Source: an uncultured Oscillospiraceae bacterium (GTDB lineage Bacteria > Bacillota > Clostridia > Oscillospirales > Oscillospiraceae). Taken from it: DNA of 64,000 bases. Below the pieces are notes generated by a model. It was not told the DNA's origin and did not search any database. It worked only from the letters and a program-made list of their open reading frames with translations. A program made the position numbers and the translations under genes. Shown here in pieces: positions 6,662 to 15,684 of the stretch (positions within the stretch are counted from its first letter, which is position 1; each line of letters begins with the position of its first letter). Location of the stretch: NCBI GenBank assembly GCA_934565795.1, contig CAKTIM010000009.1:1-64000 (forward strand), given 5' to 3'.

Positions 6662-7383
6662 AGCAATTTGACATTCCCTGCGACGAGGCCAGAATTCAAA
6701 GCGCCATCCAGGCCTCCAAAGCCGCCTTTCTGGAGGCGGAGGCCCAGGGCCGCCTATCCCACGTGGAATTTCTGCACCAGCAGGGCAAATTCATCCGCAA
6801 GCGCTGGTGGCTGCTCCAGGGGGTGCTGCTGGTGCTGGTATGCTGGATGCTCGGCCAGGCGGATACCGACTTCGCCGTGCGGCGGCTGCTGGCGTTAGCG
6901 GGGTCGCTGTTCGGCATTCTGATCCTGCCGGAGGTGTGGAAAAGCCGCAGCTTCGACACGCTGGAGATCGAGGGCGCGACCCTCTATTCCCTGCGGGCGC
7001 TGTACGCCGCCCGGCTGACCCTGTTCGCCGGGGTGGACCTGCTGATGCTGGCCGTCTTCTTCCTGTGCACCGGGGCGCTGGCCCAGCTGGCCGCCTGGGA
7101 GATGATGGTGCAGTTTCTGCTACCCTTCAGCGTCACCTGCTGCATCTGCTTCCGCACCCTTTACAGCAGGCGCATCCGCTCCGAGGCGGTGTCCATGCTG
7201 CTGTGCGCCCTGTGGACGGGGGCCTGGACGGGGCTGACCATTCAGGACGGCATTTATGAATATCTGTCCGCGCCCCTGCTGGCGGCGCTGCTGGCCGCCG
7301 CGTTTTTCTATCTATGCTACACCATCCGCCGGGGGCAGAGCCAATGGCGGAAACGTTGGGAGGTTCAACCAATATGGAACTAA
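6658..7383 (+). CDS. Membrane protein, possible anti-sigma or ABC accessory
   Basis: 241 residues: a cytosolic N-terminal 50 residues with two charged helices, then about six hydrophobic segments (near residues 55-75, 80-100, 120-140, 150-170, 185-200 and 205-225). The start is the ATG in the ATGA overlap with the sigma factor. No zinc-binding HXXXCXXC anti-sigma motif is present, so membership in the classical zf-HC2 family is not supported. Position between an ECF sigma factor and an ABC exporter suggests it either controls the sigma factor or works with the exporter. The ABC ATPase begins 10 nt before its stop codon. Function is inferred from context only. Confidence 0.7.
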   Translation: MKQFDIPCDEARIQSAIQASKAAFLEAEAQGRLSHVEFLHQQGKFIRKRWWLLQGVLLVLVCWMLGQADTDFAVRRLLALAGSLFGILILPEVWKSRSFDTLEIEGATLYSLRALYAARLTLFAGVDLLMLAVFFLCTGALAQLAAWEMMVQFLLPFSVTCCICFRTLYSRRIRSEAVSMLLCALWTGAWTGLTIQDGIYEYLSAPLLAALLAAAFFYLCYTIRRGQSQWRKRWEVQPIWN

Positions 7384-8261
7384 AAATAACGGACTTGACA
7401 AAAACATTCAACGGCTCCCCAGCCGTGAACCATTTCAGCTATGAAATGGCCCAAGGCGTTTACGGCCTGCTGGGTGTGAACGGCGCAGGCAAGACCACGC
7501 TGATGCGGATGCTGACCACCCTGCTGAAGCCCACCGCCGGGCAAATCACCTGGAACGGGGCAGACATCTTCCAGCTGGAGGGGAAATACCGGGACAAGCT
7601 GGGGTATCTGCCCCAGGATTTTGGGTACTATCCCGACTTCTCGGTGGAGGATTACCTATTGTACATCGCCAGCCTGAAGGGCATCCGCCCCGCCGTGGCG
7701 AAGCAGCGGGTGAAGGAGCTGCTGGGGCAGGTGGGGCTATTTAAGGCGCGGAAAAAGAAGATGAAAACCCTCTCCGGCGGCATGAAGCGGCGGGCGGGCA
7801 TTGCACAGGCCATGCTCAACGACCCGCAGATTCTGATCCTGGACGAGCCGACCGCCGGGCTTGACCCCAACGAGCGGGTGCGGTTCCGCAATCTGATCAG
7901 CGAATTATCGGAGGAGCGGATCGTGCTGCTCAGCACTCATATTGTTTCGGATGTGGAATACATTGCGGATAAGATCATCCTGATGAAGGACGGTTCCATC
8001 ACCCAGTCCGGCACAGCAGAAGAAATCACCCAATCCATGCCGGAGTGGGTGTGGCAATGCGCTGTTTCCAGGGAGGAAATTCCCGCTTTTCTGAAGCAAT
8101 TCAAGGTGGCAAATGTGAAGACCACGCCCCAGGGTGCGGCGCTGCGGATCGTCTCCGCCCGAAAGCCCACCCCGGATGCCACTCCGGCAGCAGCCACACT
8201 GGAGGATGCGTTCCTCTGCTATTTTGGAGAAAGAGCAGGTGAAAACGATGCTGCGCTATGA
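7374..8261 (+). CDS. ABC transporter ATP-binding protein
   Basis: 295 residues with one nucleotide-binding domain: Walker A GVNGAGKTT (about residues 37-45), Q-loop PQDFG, signature LSGGMKRR, Walker B ILILDEPTAGLD and the switch histidine in STHIVSD. The C-terminal 70 residues are variable, as in export-type ATPases of the CcmA/NatA group. The ATG at 7374 follows GGGAGG inside the end of the preceding gene. It pairs with the permease that begins 14 nt before its stop; together they form a two-gene exporter likely under the control of the ECF sigma factor. The substrate is unknown. Confidence 0.9.
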   Translation: MELKITDLTKTFNGSPAVNHFSYEMAQGVYGLLGVNGAGKTTLMRMLTTLLKPTAGQITWNGADIFQLEGKYRDKLGYLPQDFGYYPDFSVEDYLLYIASLKGIRPAVAKQRVKELLGQVGLFKARKKKMKTLSGGMKRRAGIAQAMLNDPQILILDEPTAGLDPNERVRFRNLISELSEERIVLLSTHIVSDVEYIADKIILMKDGSITQSGTAEEITQSMPEWVWQCAVSREEIPAFLKQFKVANVKTTPQGAALRIVSARKPTPDATPAAATLEDAFLCYFGERAGENDAAL

Positions 8262-9483
8262 AATCAAAAAGGTTCTGTGCCGCCCCAGCGGGAAAATCGC
8301 GTTGATTCTGTTGGCGGCAACCGTCCTGTTTGCCTTTTTCACCTCAGCGGGCAGCCGTACCGACTGGATCGATGAAAACGGCAACGCGGAACACGGCCAC
8401 GCCGCCGTGGTGAAGCTGCAAAACGCCCAGCACCAATGGAAGGGATACCTGGATGAAGCGAAGCTGGCCGATGTTATCCGGGAACTGAATGCCATTACTT
8501 CTACGGATGCATGGAGGGGCACGGACACCGAGGCGACCGACGCAGCCTACGGGAAAATGTTTGGCTTTCTCCCCGTGCGGGAAATTCTGCGTCAGGCCTT
8601 TCTGGATGACCTGTTTGATTTTGACTGGTATCGGGCAGATTCGTTGACATCGGATCAGGCAGGGCAGCTTTACAGCAATCGCGTCCGGCTGATGGAAAAA
8701 TATCTGAATTCCGGTGCCTGCGAACTGAATGACAACGAAAAGGCCTACCTGCTCCAATGCTACCAGGAGCTGGACACTCCCTTCTACTTTGACTATAAGG
8801 AGGGCTGGGCACAGCTGCTGGACGCCATGACCTATATCATGCTGTTCGGGTATATAATCCTCGGCTTTCTGATTTCCGAAATCTTCTTCGGAGAATTCAA
8901 ATACCGCGCCGATTCCATTCTGTTCTCTACAAAGCTCGGCCGCAGCCGGGCTCCATCGGTCAAAATCCTGGCAGGATTTGTGCTGATGACCACGCTGTAT
9001 TGGGGCTGCATTCTGGCAATCACGGCAATGACGCTAGGGTATGCAGGCGCCTCCGGCGGCAATTGCCCGGTGCAGTTTGACTACTGGCGCTCTATGTACA
9101 ACCTGACTTACTTCCAGGCTTACTGCCTGTATGCTTTCAGCGGATATATCGGTATGCTGTTCATGGGGCTGCTGTGCATGTGGGTCTCCTCCAAGACCCG
9201 TTCCGCCGTGTTCGCCTCGGCATTGCCCATTCTGCTGCTGTTCGTTCCGAACTTCATCGTCAACTCCATCAGCGATTCCGGAGTCGGTGCTATGATTTCT
9301 TCCATCCTGGCGCTGCTGCCGGACAAACTTCTGGATGTCAGGCACCACCTGCAAACCTTCTGCCTGTACGACTGGGGCACTGTGCTGAAGGGCTGGCCGA
9401 TCATCCTTGTGCTGTACGGCTGCCTGACCGTACTGCTGGTGCCGGTGATCCACCAGGATTTCAGCAGGAAGCAGGTAAAATAA
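8248..9483 (+). CDS. ABC-2-type exporter permease
   Basis: 411 residues. An N-terminal membrane helix (about residues 17-33) is followed by a large extracytoplasmic region of about 150 residues and then five or six helices in the C-terminal half, the pattern of ABC-2 permeases fused to a long external loop. The start is ambiguous between ATG at 8248 and GTG at 8239 (adding VKT); both overlap the ATPase gene. It forms the membrane half of the exporter and ends at a strong terminator, so the sigma-factor operon runs from 6140 to 9483. Substrate unknown; bacitracin-type peptides are only one possibility. Confidence 0.85.
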   Translation: MLRYEIKKVLCRPSGKIALILLAATVLFAFFTSAGSRTDWIDENGNAEHGHAAVVKLQNAQHQWKGYLDEAKLADVIRELNAITSTDAWRGTDTEATDAAYGKMFGFLPVREILRQAFLDDLFDFDWYRADSLTSDQAGQLYSNRVRLMEKYLNSGACELNDNEKAYLLQCYQELDTPFYFDYKEGWAQLLDAMTYIMLFGYIILGFLISEIFFGEFKYRADSILFSTKLGRSRAPSVKILAGFVLMTTLYWGCILAITAMTLGYAGASGGNCPVQFDYWRSMYNLTYFQAYCLYAFSGYIGMLFMGLLCMWVSSKTRSAVFASALPILLLFVPNFIVNSISDSGVGAMISSILALLPDKLLDVRHHLQTFCLYDWGTVLKGWPIILVLYGCLTVLLVPVIHQDFSRKQVK

Positions 9484-9501
9484 ACGCTGCACACAGCAAT
9501 T

Positions 9502-9534
9502 TCCCCCCTGCCCAAACAGCGCAGGGGGGATTTT
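9502..9534 (+). terminator. Terminator of the sigma factor/ABC operon
   Basis: TCCCCCCTGC (9502-9511) pairs with GCAGGGGGGA (9521-9530), followed by TTTT. Confidence 0.88.
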
Positions 9535-9649
9535 GACACCTGTGCGCGCACAACACGCTCCAAAAGCAAAGTTCATCGAACTTCATTATGAATATTGTAC
9601 AAACACATCGCCGTAAAACAGTAGAAAACCACGAAAATCAAGCCTGCTA

Positions 9650-9711
9650 TTGACAAGTGGAATGCTCCTGTGCTATCTTTGTTATGCAATTTTATTACGT
9701 AACATTATAAC
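9650..9711 (+). promoter_or_regulatory. Promoter and possible operator of the MBL-fold hydrolase gene
   Basis: TTGACA at 9650-9655, 18-bp spacer, TATCTT at 9674-9679. Immediately after, GTTAT (9681-9685) and ATAAC (9707-9711) are the outer ends of an imperfect 31-bp palindrome, the same overall span as the operator at 10643-10673. Confidence 0.45.
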
Positions 9712-9724
9712 AGAGGTTGAGACT

Positions 9725-10522
9725 ATGCAGGATTTTAGAGTAAGCCGTATTAAGCCAGGGGCATACAGCATTCTGGATGCAGGAGAATCCAGTTTCTACG
9801 TTGTGGAGGGGCGGGATCGTGCCGCTGTGATCGATACCGGCATCACGCCCGGCGGGAGGATCATGTCGTTGATTCGGAAGCTGACTTCAAAGCCGGTGGT
9901 GCTGATCCTGACCCATGCACACATTGACCATATGCACCACGCAGACGAATTTGACACCGTGTATATGTGTCACAAGGAGTTCAGTGTCGCGCCGGAAATT
10001 CTAAAGGGAATGATGGGCGGAAAGACGCTTCCATTGGAAAAAACGATTCCCATTGATACGGGCAGCCGCATTGACCTGGGTGACAATGTATTGGAAATAT
10101 GCACCGTTGGAGGACATACACCGGGAAGCGTTGTTATTTATGACAGCAAAAATGAGCTTTTATTCACCGGCGATGCTTTGGGCAGCGGTTACGGAGTATG
10201 GCTCCAGGTGCCGGGAGCGCTACCGCTGGCACAGTATCGAGACAATTTGCGCTTCCTGCTGAAATGGCTTGTGGAGCGAGGCGGCAGAATGCAGTTCTGG
10301 GGCGGCCACAGCTACCAGCAGTTCCAGTCCACCCTGATCACGGGCTACAACCCACTGAATATGGGGCTATTGTGTGACCTGATTGACCTGGTGGACGGCT
10401 TGGTTGAAGGCACAATCGTGGGAAGAGCCAGCAACGCCGATAAAATCATGTCACTGGACCGGGTACTCTATGCCAGTTTCGGGCGGGCAGAGATTCAGTA
10501 CTGCCCGGATCGGCTTCGGTAG
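9725..10522 (+). CDS. Metallo-beta-lactamase-fold hydrolase
   Basis: 265 residues with the metal-binding motif H64-x-H66-x-D68-H69 (THAHIDH), the later GHTPGS histidine and FTGDAL aspartate, all ligands of a dinuclear zinc or iron site. This is the glyoxalase II/MBL group; cytosolic, no signal peptide. Its substrate is unknown; family members hydrolyse thioesters, phosphodiesters, lactones or ring amides. The start is the ATG of MQDFRV, after a weak AGAGG; the frame continues 25 codons upstream into the promoter. It sits upstream of a sugar importer and a ROK regulator but has its own promoter, so a shared pathway is only suggested. Confidence 0.82.
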   Translation: MQDFRVSRIKPGAYSILDAGESSFYVVEGRDRAAVIDTGITPGGRIMSLIRKLTSKPVVLILTHAHIDHMHHADEFDTVYMCHKEFSVAPEILKGMMGGKTLPLEKTIPIDTGSRIDLGDNVLEICTVGGHTPGSVVIYDSKNELLFTGDALGSGYGVWLQVPGALPLAQYRDNLRFLLKWLVERGGRMQFWGGHSYQQFQSTLITGYNPLNMGLLCDLIDLVDGLVEGTIVGRASNADKIMSLDRVLYASFGRAEIQYCPDRLR

Positions 10523-10603
10523 GCCGACGTAGGCGAACTACACAAATCCGAAATACGCAATATGTGAAATATGTCAAAATTTGCAGGATAAAGAAATAAG
10601 ATA

Positions 10604-10632
10604 TTGACAAGCTTCACAATTACATGTATGTT
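10604..10632 (+). promoter_or_regulatory. Promoter of the sugar ABC importer operon
   Basis: TTGACA at 10604-10609, 17-bp spacer, TATGTT at 10627-10632; start expected near 10639. Confidence 0.7.
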
Positions 10633-10642
10633 AATAACGTAA

Positions 10643-10673
10643 TTAAGTTGCGGAACTAAATATCGCAACTTAA
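10643..10673 (+). promoter_or_regulatory. Operator palindrome, probable ROK repressor site
   Basis: TTAAGTTGCG (10643-10652), 11-bp spacer, CGCAACTTAA (10664-10673): a perfect 10-bp inverted repeat whose half-sites are 21 bp apart, on one face of the helix, covering the transcription start region. The ROK regulator encoded at 14435 is the nearest candidate. Confidence 0.6.
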
Positions 10674-10750
10674 AATAACAGCGGAAGCTCTGGGACAACT
10701 AGCAACAGCTGACCGCAAGAGTTTCCCAAACAAAAACGGGAGGAAAGAAC

Positions 10751-11731
10751 ATGAAGAAAATCATCGCACTGGCTCTGGCTGTGATCCTTGTGCTGGGTCT
10801 TGCAGCCTGCGGCAGCAAAGAAGCGGGCGGCACCGCAGAGGCAAAAAAAGAGGATTCCAAAATCAAGGCGACCTTCGTCGGCGTAATGCAGGGCGGCTCC
10901 TGCTGGGGTGCCGCACAGAAAGGCTTCGAGGATGCCTGCAAAGAGCTGGGCTGGGACGGTCAATATGTCGCCCCCTCCACCCCGAACGATACCATCGTCA
11001 TGGTGGACCTGATGAGCACCGCCGTGACCAACGGCTGTAATGTCCTGATCGGCACCTTCTATGACACGGATGTATTCGGTGACGTGGCAAAGCAGGCCTT
11101 TGAAAACGGAGTCTATGTTGCCTCCACCAACTGCAATCTGGGGAAGGAGTACCAGAATTTCTGGATCGGCACCGATCCCATAGGCATGGGAACCGCCCAG
11201 GCCAAGGCACTGGTGGAGCTTGCCGGTGACAAGGAAGTTTGCGCTGTGTACATGCAGACCAGCGCTACCTCCACAACCCAGAATGAGCAGTACGCCGCCA
11301 TGTGCGAGTATCTGAAGGATTATCCAAGCATCACCGTGTTCGGTCAGGAATACTGCGACAGCCAGGCCACCCTGGCTGCGGAGCGGATCGCGGACCTTGT
11401 AAAGGCAAATCCGCAGATCAATGCGGTCGTTACTGCTGACGGCGCCGGCTGCCTCGGCCTGGCGAACTACATTGACGAAAACAAGAACGCCGACGACTTC
11501 ATTGCCATCGGCATTGACGACGACCCCACCATTCTGAGCTATGTAAAGACCGGCGCGCTGGACTGCACCATTGCCCAGGATTTCTACGCCATGGGCTATG
11601 AAAGCTGCAAGCTGATCAAGAGCCTAATGGATGGCCAGGCCTGCGAATTTGACAACGACAGCGGCTCCGTGCTGATCCATACAGACGAGGTAGACAAATA
11701 CGCCGCAGAAAGAGGAATTGAGGTTTCCTAA
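10751..11731 (+). CDS. Sugar ABC importer substrate-binding lipoprotein
   Basis: 326 residues with a lipoprotein signal ending in LGLAAC (lipidated Cys20), a short low-complexity linker, and a ribose-type (Peripla_BP_4) two-lobed binding fold running to the C-terminus. Such proteins are membrane-anchored and deliver a monosaccharide or small glycoside to the permease. ATG is preceded by GGGAGGAAAGAAC. It is the first gene of the importer operon; a terminator hairpin directly after it probably lets only part of the transcripts continue into the permease and ATPase, a usual way to make excess binding protein. The substrate cannot be read from the sequence. Confidence 0.9.
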   Translation: MKKIIALALAVILVLGLAACGSKEAGGTAEAKKEDSKIKATFVGVMQGGSCWGAAQKGFEDACKELGWDGQYVAPSTPNDTIVMVDLMSTAVTNGCNVLIGTFYDTDVFGDVAKQAFENGVYVASTNCNLGKEYQNFWIGTDPIGMGTAQAKALVELAGDKEVCAVYMQTSATSTTQNEQYAAMCEYLKDYPSITVFGQEYCDSQATLAAERIADLVKANPQINAVVTADGAGCLGLANYIDENKNADDFIAIGIDDDPTILSYVKTGALDCTIAQDFYAMGYESCKLIKSLMDGQACEFDNDSGSVLIHTDEVDKYAAERGIEVS

Positions 11732-11741
11732 AAAGTTTATC

Positions 11742-11769
11742 CGGGGCGGCCAGTCCGCCCCGCTTTTTT
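11742..11769 (+). terminator. Attenuating terminator after the binding-protein gene
   Basis: CGGGGCGG (11742-11749), loop CCAGT, CCGCCCCG (11755-11762), then six T at 11764-11769. Confidence 0.88.
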
Positions 11770-11797
11770 CAAACAAAAGTGCCGAAGGAGAATAGAC

Positions 11798-12769
11798 ATG
11801 AAAAAACTGAATAAGGGCGTTTCTGCTCTGGCATCAAAGCCAGAAATGGGCGTTGTCCTCCCGCTGATAATTCTGCTGGCCGTGATTGGCTGCGTAAACA
11901 GCAACTTTTTTGCACCGGCAAACCTGATCGATATCCTCCGCTCCTCCAGCTATACCTTCATAATCGCCGCGCCGCTGACGCTGCTGATGATCAGCGGCGG
12001 CATGGACCTGAGCATCGCCGCCGCAACGGCGCTGGGCTGCGTTGTATGCGCCTGGGGAATCGCAGATTTTCATATTGGGATTATCCCCTCCGTGCTGCTG
12101 GCACTGGCAGCGGGTGCTGTGGTCGGCCTGATTAAGGCTTTTCTGGTGGTCAAGCTGGATCTCCCGGCGTTTATCATCACCTTGGGCCTGACAAAAATCA
12201 TCAACAGCTTCATTCTGGTCACAACGGACGGCATTGCTGTATCCAACCTGAACAACAACGCCTTTAAGCAGCTTGGCCAGGGGAAGCTTGGCTCTGTTTA
12301 CTGGACGATCATTATTGCTGCGGTCATTGGCATCTGTATGCATATTCTGCTCCGCAGCACCCGCTTTGGCCGGGAAGTCGCCGCCTGCGGCGGCAACCGG
12401 GAAACGGCAAAGCTGGCCGGCATCAATGTCGCCAGGGTTCGGTTTACCGTGGAGATCCTTGTATCCGTGTTTGCAGCGCTGTGCGGCGTATGCATGTGCA
12501 GCCGGTTTTACAGCGGGCAGCCTGCCGCCGGAAGCGGCACGGAGCTGACCATTATGGCGTCCGTCATCATCGGTGGCACCTCCATGATGGGCGGTACAGG
12601 TTCCATTCTCGGCTCCTTCCTTGGCTGTCTGCTGCTGGCCGTCATCAACAATGGCCTGGTGCTGATGCGGGTGTCCACCAACTGGCAGAACATGATCTTC
12701 GGCATTATCCTGGTCATTTCTTTGTTCATTGATAAGTATCGCAGAAGCAAAACCGGCGGCGGCCTGTGA
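11798..12769 (+). CDS. Sugar ABC importer permease (RbsC family)
   Basis: 323 residues with about nine hydrophobic segments and the BPD_transp_2 signature region, including ISGGMDLS near the N-terminal third and GGTSMMGGTGS near the C-terminus, both conserved among ribose/xylose/galactose permeases. It forms the transmembrane channel, probably as a homodimer since only one permease gene is present. ATG follows GAAGGAG. It lies between the binding protein and the ATPase gene, with the order binding protein, permease, ATPase; rbs-type operons more often place the ATPase before the permease. Confidence 0.92.
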   Translation: MKKLNKGVSALASKPEMGVVLPLIILLAVIGCVNSNFFAPANLIDILRSSSYTFIIAAPLTLLMISGGMDLSIAAATALGCVVCAWGIADFHIGIIPSVLLALAAGAVVGLIKAFLVVKLDLPAFIITLGLTKIINSFILVTTDGIAVSNLNNNAFKQLGQGKLGSVYWTIIIAAVIGICMHILLRSTRFGREVAACGGNRETAKLAGINVARVRFTVEILVSVFAALCGVCMCSRFYSGQPAAGSGTELTIMASVIIGGTSMMGGTGSILGSFLGCLLLAVINNGLVLMRVSTNWQNMIFGIILVISLFIDKYRRSKTGGGL

Positions 12770-12799
12770 GCCTTCCGTTTCATAAAAGGAGGCAATTGT

Positions 12800-14320
12800 A
12801 TGTCTGAAATACTCCTGCAAATGAGAAATGTGACCAAACGCTTCCCCGGTGTTGTTGCGCTGAAAAATGTGAATTTAGAACTGCATCAGCAGGAAATTCT
12901 AGGCATTTGCGGTGAAAACGGTGCCGGAAAGAGCACGCTGATGAAGGTACTCTCCGGCAGCTACGGTGCATCGGAATACGAAGGAGAACTACTGATCCAC
13001 GGGACGCCGGTCAGGTTCACCGATGTACACGACGCCCAGGCCCAGGGGATCGAAATGGTCTACCAGGAAATGAATATGATGCTGGATGCCAGTATCGCGG
13101 AAAACCTGTTTGTGGGCAATCTTCCCCAGAGGAGGGGGTTTGTTGACTACAAAAAGCTTTACGCGGACAGTGCAAAGCTTTTAGCGCAGGTACACCTGGA
13201 ACTGGACCCACGGATGCCTGTCCGGCCACTGAACAGCGGACAAATGCAGCTTCTGAGCCTGATGCGGGCAGTGGCAAAAAAGCCAAAGATCCTGGTTCTG
13301 GACGAACCCACCACCGCACTGACAGACCAGGAGGTCGATGTCCTGATGGAAATTCTGGCCCAGCTGCGGCAGTCCGGCGTCAGCTGCCTGTATATCAGCC
13401 ATAAGCTGGAGGAGCTTTATCGGATCTGCGACCGGGCTCTGGTGCTCCGGGACGGGCAGACCATCAACAGTTACCCTATCTCCCAGGTCAGCAGGAAACA
13501 GCTGATTGAGGACATGGTTGGCCGCAAAGTGGAGAATATGTACCCCAAGGAAACCCATCCACTGGGAAGGGAGGTTCTCCGGGTCGAGCATCTGACGGTT
13601 CCCCATCCGAATATCCAGGGAAAGAATATCATTGAGGACATCACCTTCTCCCTGCGGGAGGGCGAAATTCTGGGCATTGGTGGTCTGGTGGGTGCCGGGC
13701 GCAGTGAAGCCCTTGGCGCAATCTTTGGGCAGTATACCCATGGAGTCTGCAAGCAGGTATTCCGGGATGGAAAGCCGGTGCGCATCGATTCACCCAGAGA
13801 TGCCATCGAAAACGGCATTGGCTTTATTACCGAGGAACGCAAGCGAAACGGCATTATCTGGATGCTATCCATCCGGGAAAACATGGCTGTTGCCAATTTA
13901 AAGAAACTGAGCCGCCGAATCTTTATGCTCCCGCGTCTGGAAAAGAAGCAGGTCTCGGAGCAAATGGATGTACTTCGGGTAAAAGCACCATCCATGGAGA
14001 CAAAGCTTGTCCAGCTCTCCGGCGGAAACCAGCAGAAAGTCATCCTGGGGAAATGGCTGATGAGCTGCCCACAGATTCTCTTCGTGGATGAACCGACAAA
14101 AGGGATCGACGTAGGCACCAAAGCCGATTTCTACCAAATTATGAGTGATTTGACCAAGCAAGGAGTGTCCATTGTCATGGTGTCCAGCGACATGCCGGAG
14201 CTGATCGCCATGAGCGACCGGGTGCTGGTATTTGCCGGTGGCAGGATCACCGCTGAACTGCATAGAGATCGAGACGAAATCACCGACACAGCGATTATGG
14301 CCGCCGCAATTCAAAGCTGA
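12800..14320 (+). CDS. Sugar ABC importer ATPase (RbsA family, tandem domains)
   Basis: 506 residues containing two nucleotide-binding domains. Domain 1 has Walker A GENGAGKST (38-46), the degenerate signature LNSGQMQL and Walker B ILVLDEPTTAL; domain 2 lacks a classical Walker A (GLVGAGRSE) and has LSGGNQQK and ILFVDEPTKGID. This asymmetry is normal for RbsA/XylG/MglA proteins, where domain 2 is catalytically weak. It energises uptake through the adjacent permease. ATG is preceded by AAAGGAGGCAATTGT. It is the last transporter gene; the ROK regulator behind it has its own promoter. Confidence 0.93.
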   Translation: MSEILLQMRNVTKRFPGVVALKNVNLELHQQEILGICGENGAGKSTLMKVLSGSYGASEYEGELLIHGTPVRFTDVHDAQAQGIEMVYQEMNMMLDASIAENLFVGNLPQRRGFVDYKKLYADSAKLLAQVHLELDPRMPVRPLNSGQMQLLSLMRAVAKKPKILVLDEPTTALTDQEVDVLMEILAQLRQSGVSCLYISHKLEELYRICDRALVLRDGQTINSYPISQVSRKQLIEDMVGRKVENMYPKETHPLGREVLRVEHLTVPHPNIQGKNIIEDITFSLREGEILGIGGLVGAGRSEALGAIFGQYTHGVCKQVFRDGKPVRIDSPRDAIENGIGFITEERKRNGIIWMLSIRENMAVANLKKLSRRIFMLPRLEKKQVSEQMDVLRVKAPSMETKLVQLSGGNQQKVILGKWLMSCPQILFVDEPTKGIDVGTKADFYQIMSDLTKQGVSIVMVSSDMPELIAMSDRVLVFAGGRITAELHRDRDEITDTAIMAAAIQS

Positions 14321-14337
14321 CATCATACAGGACTGCA

Positions 14338-14365
14338 TTGATTTCCCCGAAAAATCGTGTATAAT
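14338..14365 (+). promoter_or_regulatory. Promoter of the ROK regulator/esterase pair
   Basis: TTGATT at 14338-14343, 16-bp spacer, TATAAT at 14360-14365; about 70 nt of leader before the ATG. Confidence 0.65.
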
Positions 14366-14434
14366 GGAGTTAAAAAGCACTGGTTTGATTTGGGTGGCTG
14401 TTTTTAAGAACGCCTTTTCAAGGAAAGGAACACT

Positions 14435-15682
14435 ATGGAAAAGAATGCTGCTTCGCTGCCATCAGATCTGAAGGACAGCAACCGCAGGCTCGTCCTGGAG
14501 GCATTTTGCAGGCGGGCGGAAAATTCTGCCGTTATGATTGCTGAGGAAACGGGACTCAGCCGCCAGACTGTAAAAAAATGCATCGACTACTACATTGGAA
14601 TTGGCACACTGGAAAGCTGCGGCAAGGGTGCCAGTACCTCTATCGGCGGAAAGCGGCCGGATATGTACCGCTTTCAGTCAAATATCCGGCTTGTCAGCAT
14701 TCAAATGCACCACCGGGATGTAGAAGTCGCGTCCTTTGACCTAAACGGCCGCCAAGTGGGGCAATGGAACTCTGGGGATATGTCCTTCCGATGCTTTGAC
14801 GAAGTCCTGAAGCAGATTGAGATAGGCTATTCCCTGCTGTCCGCCGCAGACGCAAAGGGACGGACTCTGATTGTTACCCTCTCCTCTCCACTGGGCTATT
14901 CGGAGGATTATCGGTTAAACGAAGCAACCCCCTACCCCAGCTGGCCGGACACCGATTTAATGCGGGATGTCCAAAGCTCTGTTGCCAGAGTGATTCCTTC
15001 CGCTAGACAAATAGAACTATATTCTGACGGCACGGCTGCAGGTGCAGCGTTACTTCAGCGGGACTATGCCAAATTTAACGGTAAGATATACGTCACCTTT
15101 TATACCTCCAATGGCATTGGCGGCTCCCTTTTTATCCACGGAGTACCGCAGAACAGTCGACTGAGCGCCGTCGGCTCAATGGGGCACTACATCGTTTCGC
15201 CGGAAGACCCGGAACCCTGCTTCTGCGGAAACCACGGCTGCCTGGAGCGCCAGGTCAGCCGGGAAAGGCTGCGTCGGAGGCTGGCCGCACGGCCAGAGGA
15301 ATACGCCGCGAGTGTTTTGGGGCAGCAGGATGTGGAGACTGTGACCTATCGGGATATCTTCCGGGGTGCCGCCATGGGAGATCGCCTGTGCCAGCAGGAG
15401 AGCCGCCGGAGCGCAGATCATTTTGCCGTGGCGGTTAAAAATCTGATTCTCACATTAAGCCCAGACTATATCGTATTCCAGGGTGAATTTGGAGCGGCGG
15501 ACACGGTATTTCGCAGAGAACTGCAAAGCCAGATTGAAGTGATGAAGATGCTGCGCAGCTACAAAGGTGAGATCTGCTATGATCCTCACCCGCTAAATGA
15601 AGAGGAAGCGCTGGGCAACAGCTATCGGATGCTTCGTGAATTTGTAACTAATAATGAAATGCTTTTGACAGAAAGGAAATAA
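14435..15682 (+). CDS. ROK-family transcriptional regulator (NagC/XylR type)
   Basis: 415 residues. An N-terminal winged helix (about 15-65, with MIAEETGLSRQTVKKCIDY) is fused to a ROK sugar-kinase-like domain with the zinc motif CFCGNHGCLE (about 262-271). The ROK glycine signature is partly changed (TSNGIGGSLF), consistent with a sugar sensor rather than a kinase. It probably represses the importer operon in the absence of its sugar; the perfect palindrome at 10643-10673 is the best candidate site. ATG follows AAGGAAAGG. The esterase gene starts 2 nt after its stop, so the two are co-transcribed. Confidence 0.88.
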   Translation: MEKNAASLPSDLKDSNRRLVLEAFCRRAENSAVMIAEETGLSRQTVKKCIDYYIGIGTLESCGKGASTSIGGKRPDMYRFQSNIRLVSIQMHHRDVEVASFDLNGRQVGQWNSGDMSFRCFDEVLKQIEIGYSLLSAADAKGRTLIVTLSSPLGYSEDYRLNEATPYPSWPDTDLMRDVQSSVARVIPSARQIELYSDGTAAGAALLQRDYAKFNGKIYVTFYTSNGIGGSLFIHGVPQNSRLSAVGSMGHYIVSPEDPEPCFCGNHGCLERQVSRERLRRRLAARPEEYAASVLGQQDVETVTYRDIFRGAAMGDRLCQQESRRSADHFAVAVKNLILTLSPDYIVFQGEFGAADTVFRRELQSQIEVMKMLRSYKGEICYDPHPLNEEEALGNSYRMLREFVTNNEMLLTERK

Positions 15683-15684
15683 CG

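Noticed and set aside
10681..10729. Sixth fold-back copy in the leader of the importer binding protein
   Set aside because: GGAAGCTCTG and AGAGTTTCC resemble the ends, but the ATTTATTC/GATTAAAT parts are missing and the inner sequence is unrelated.
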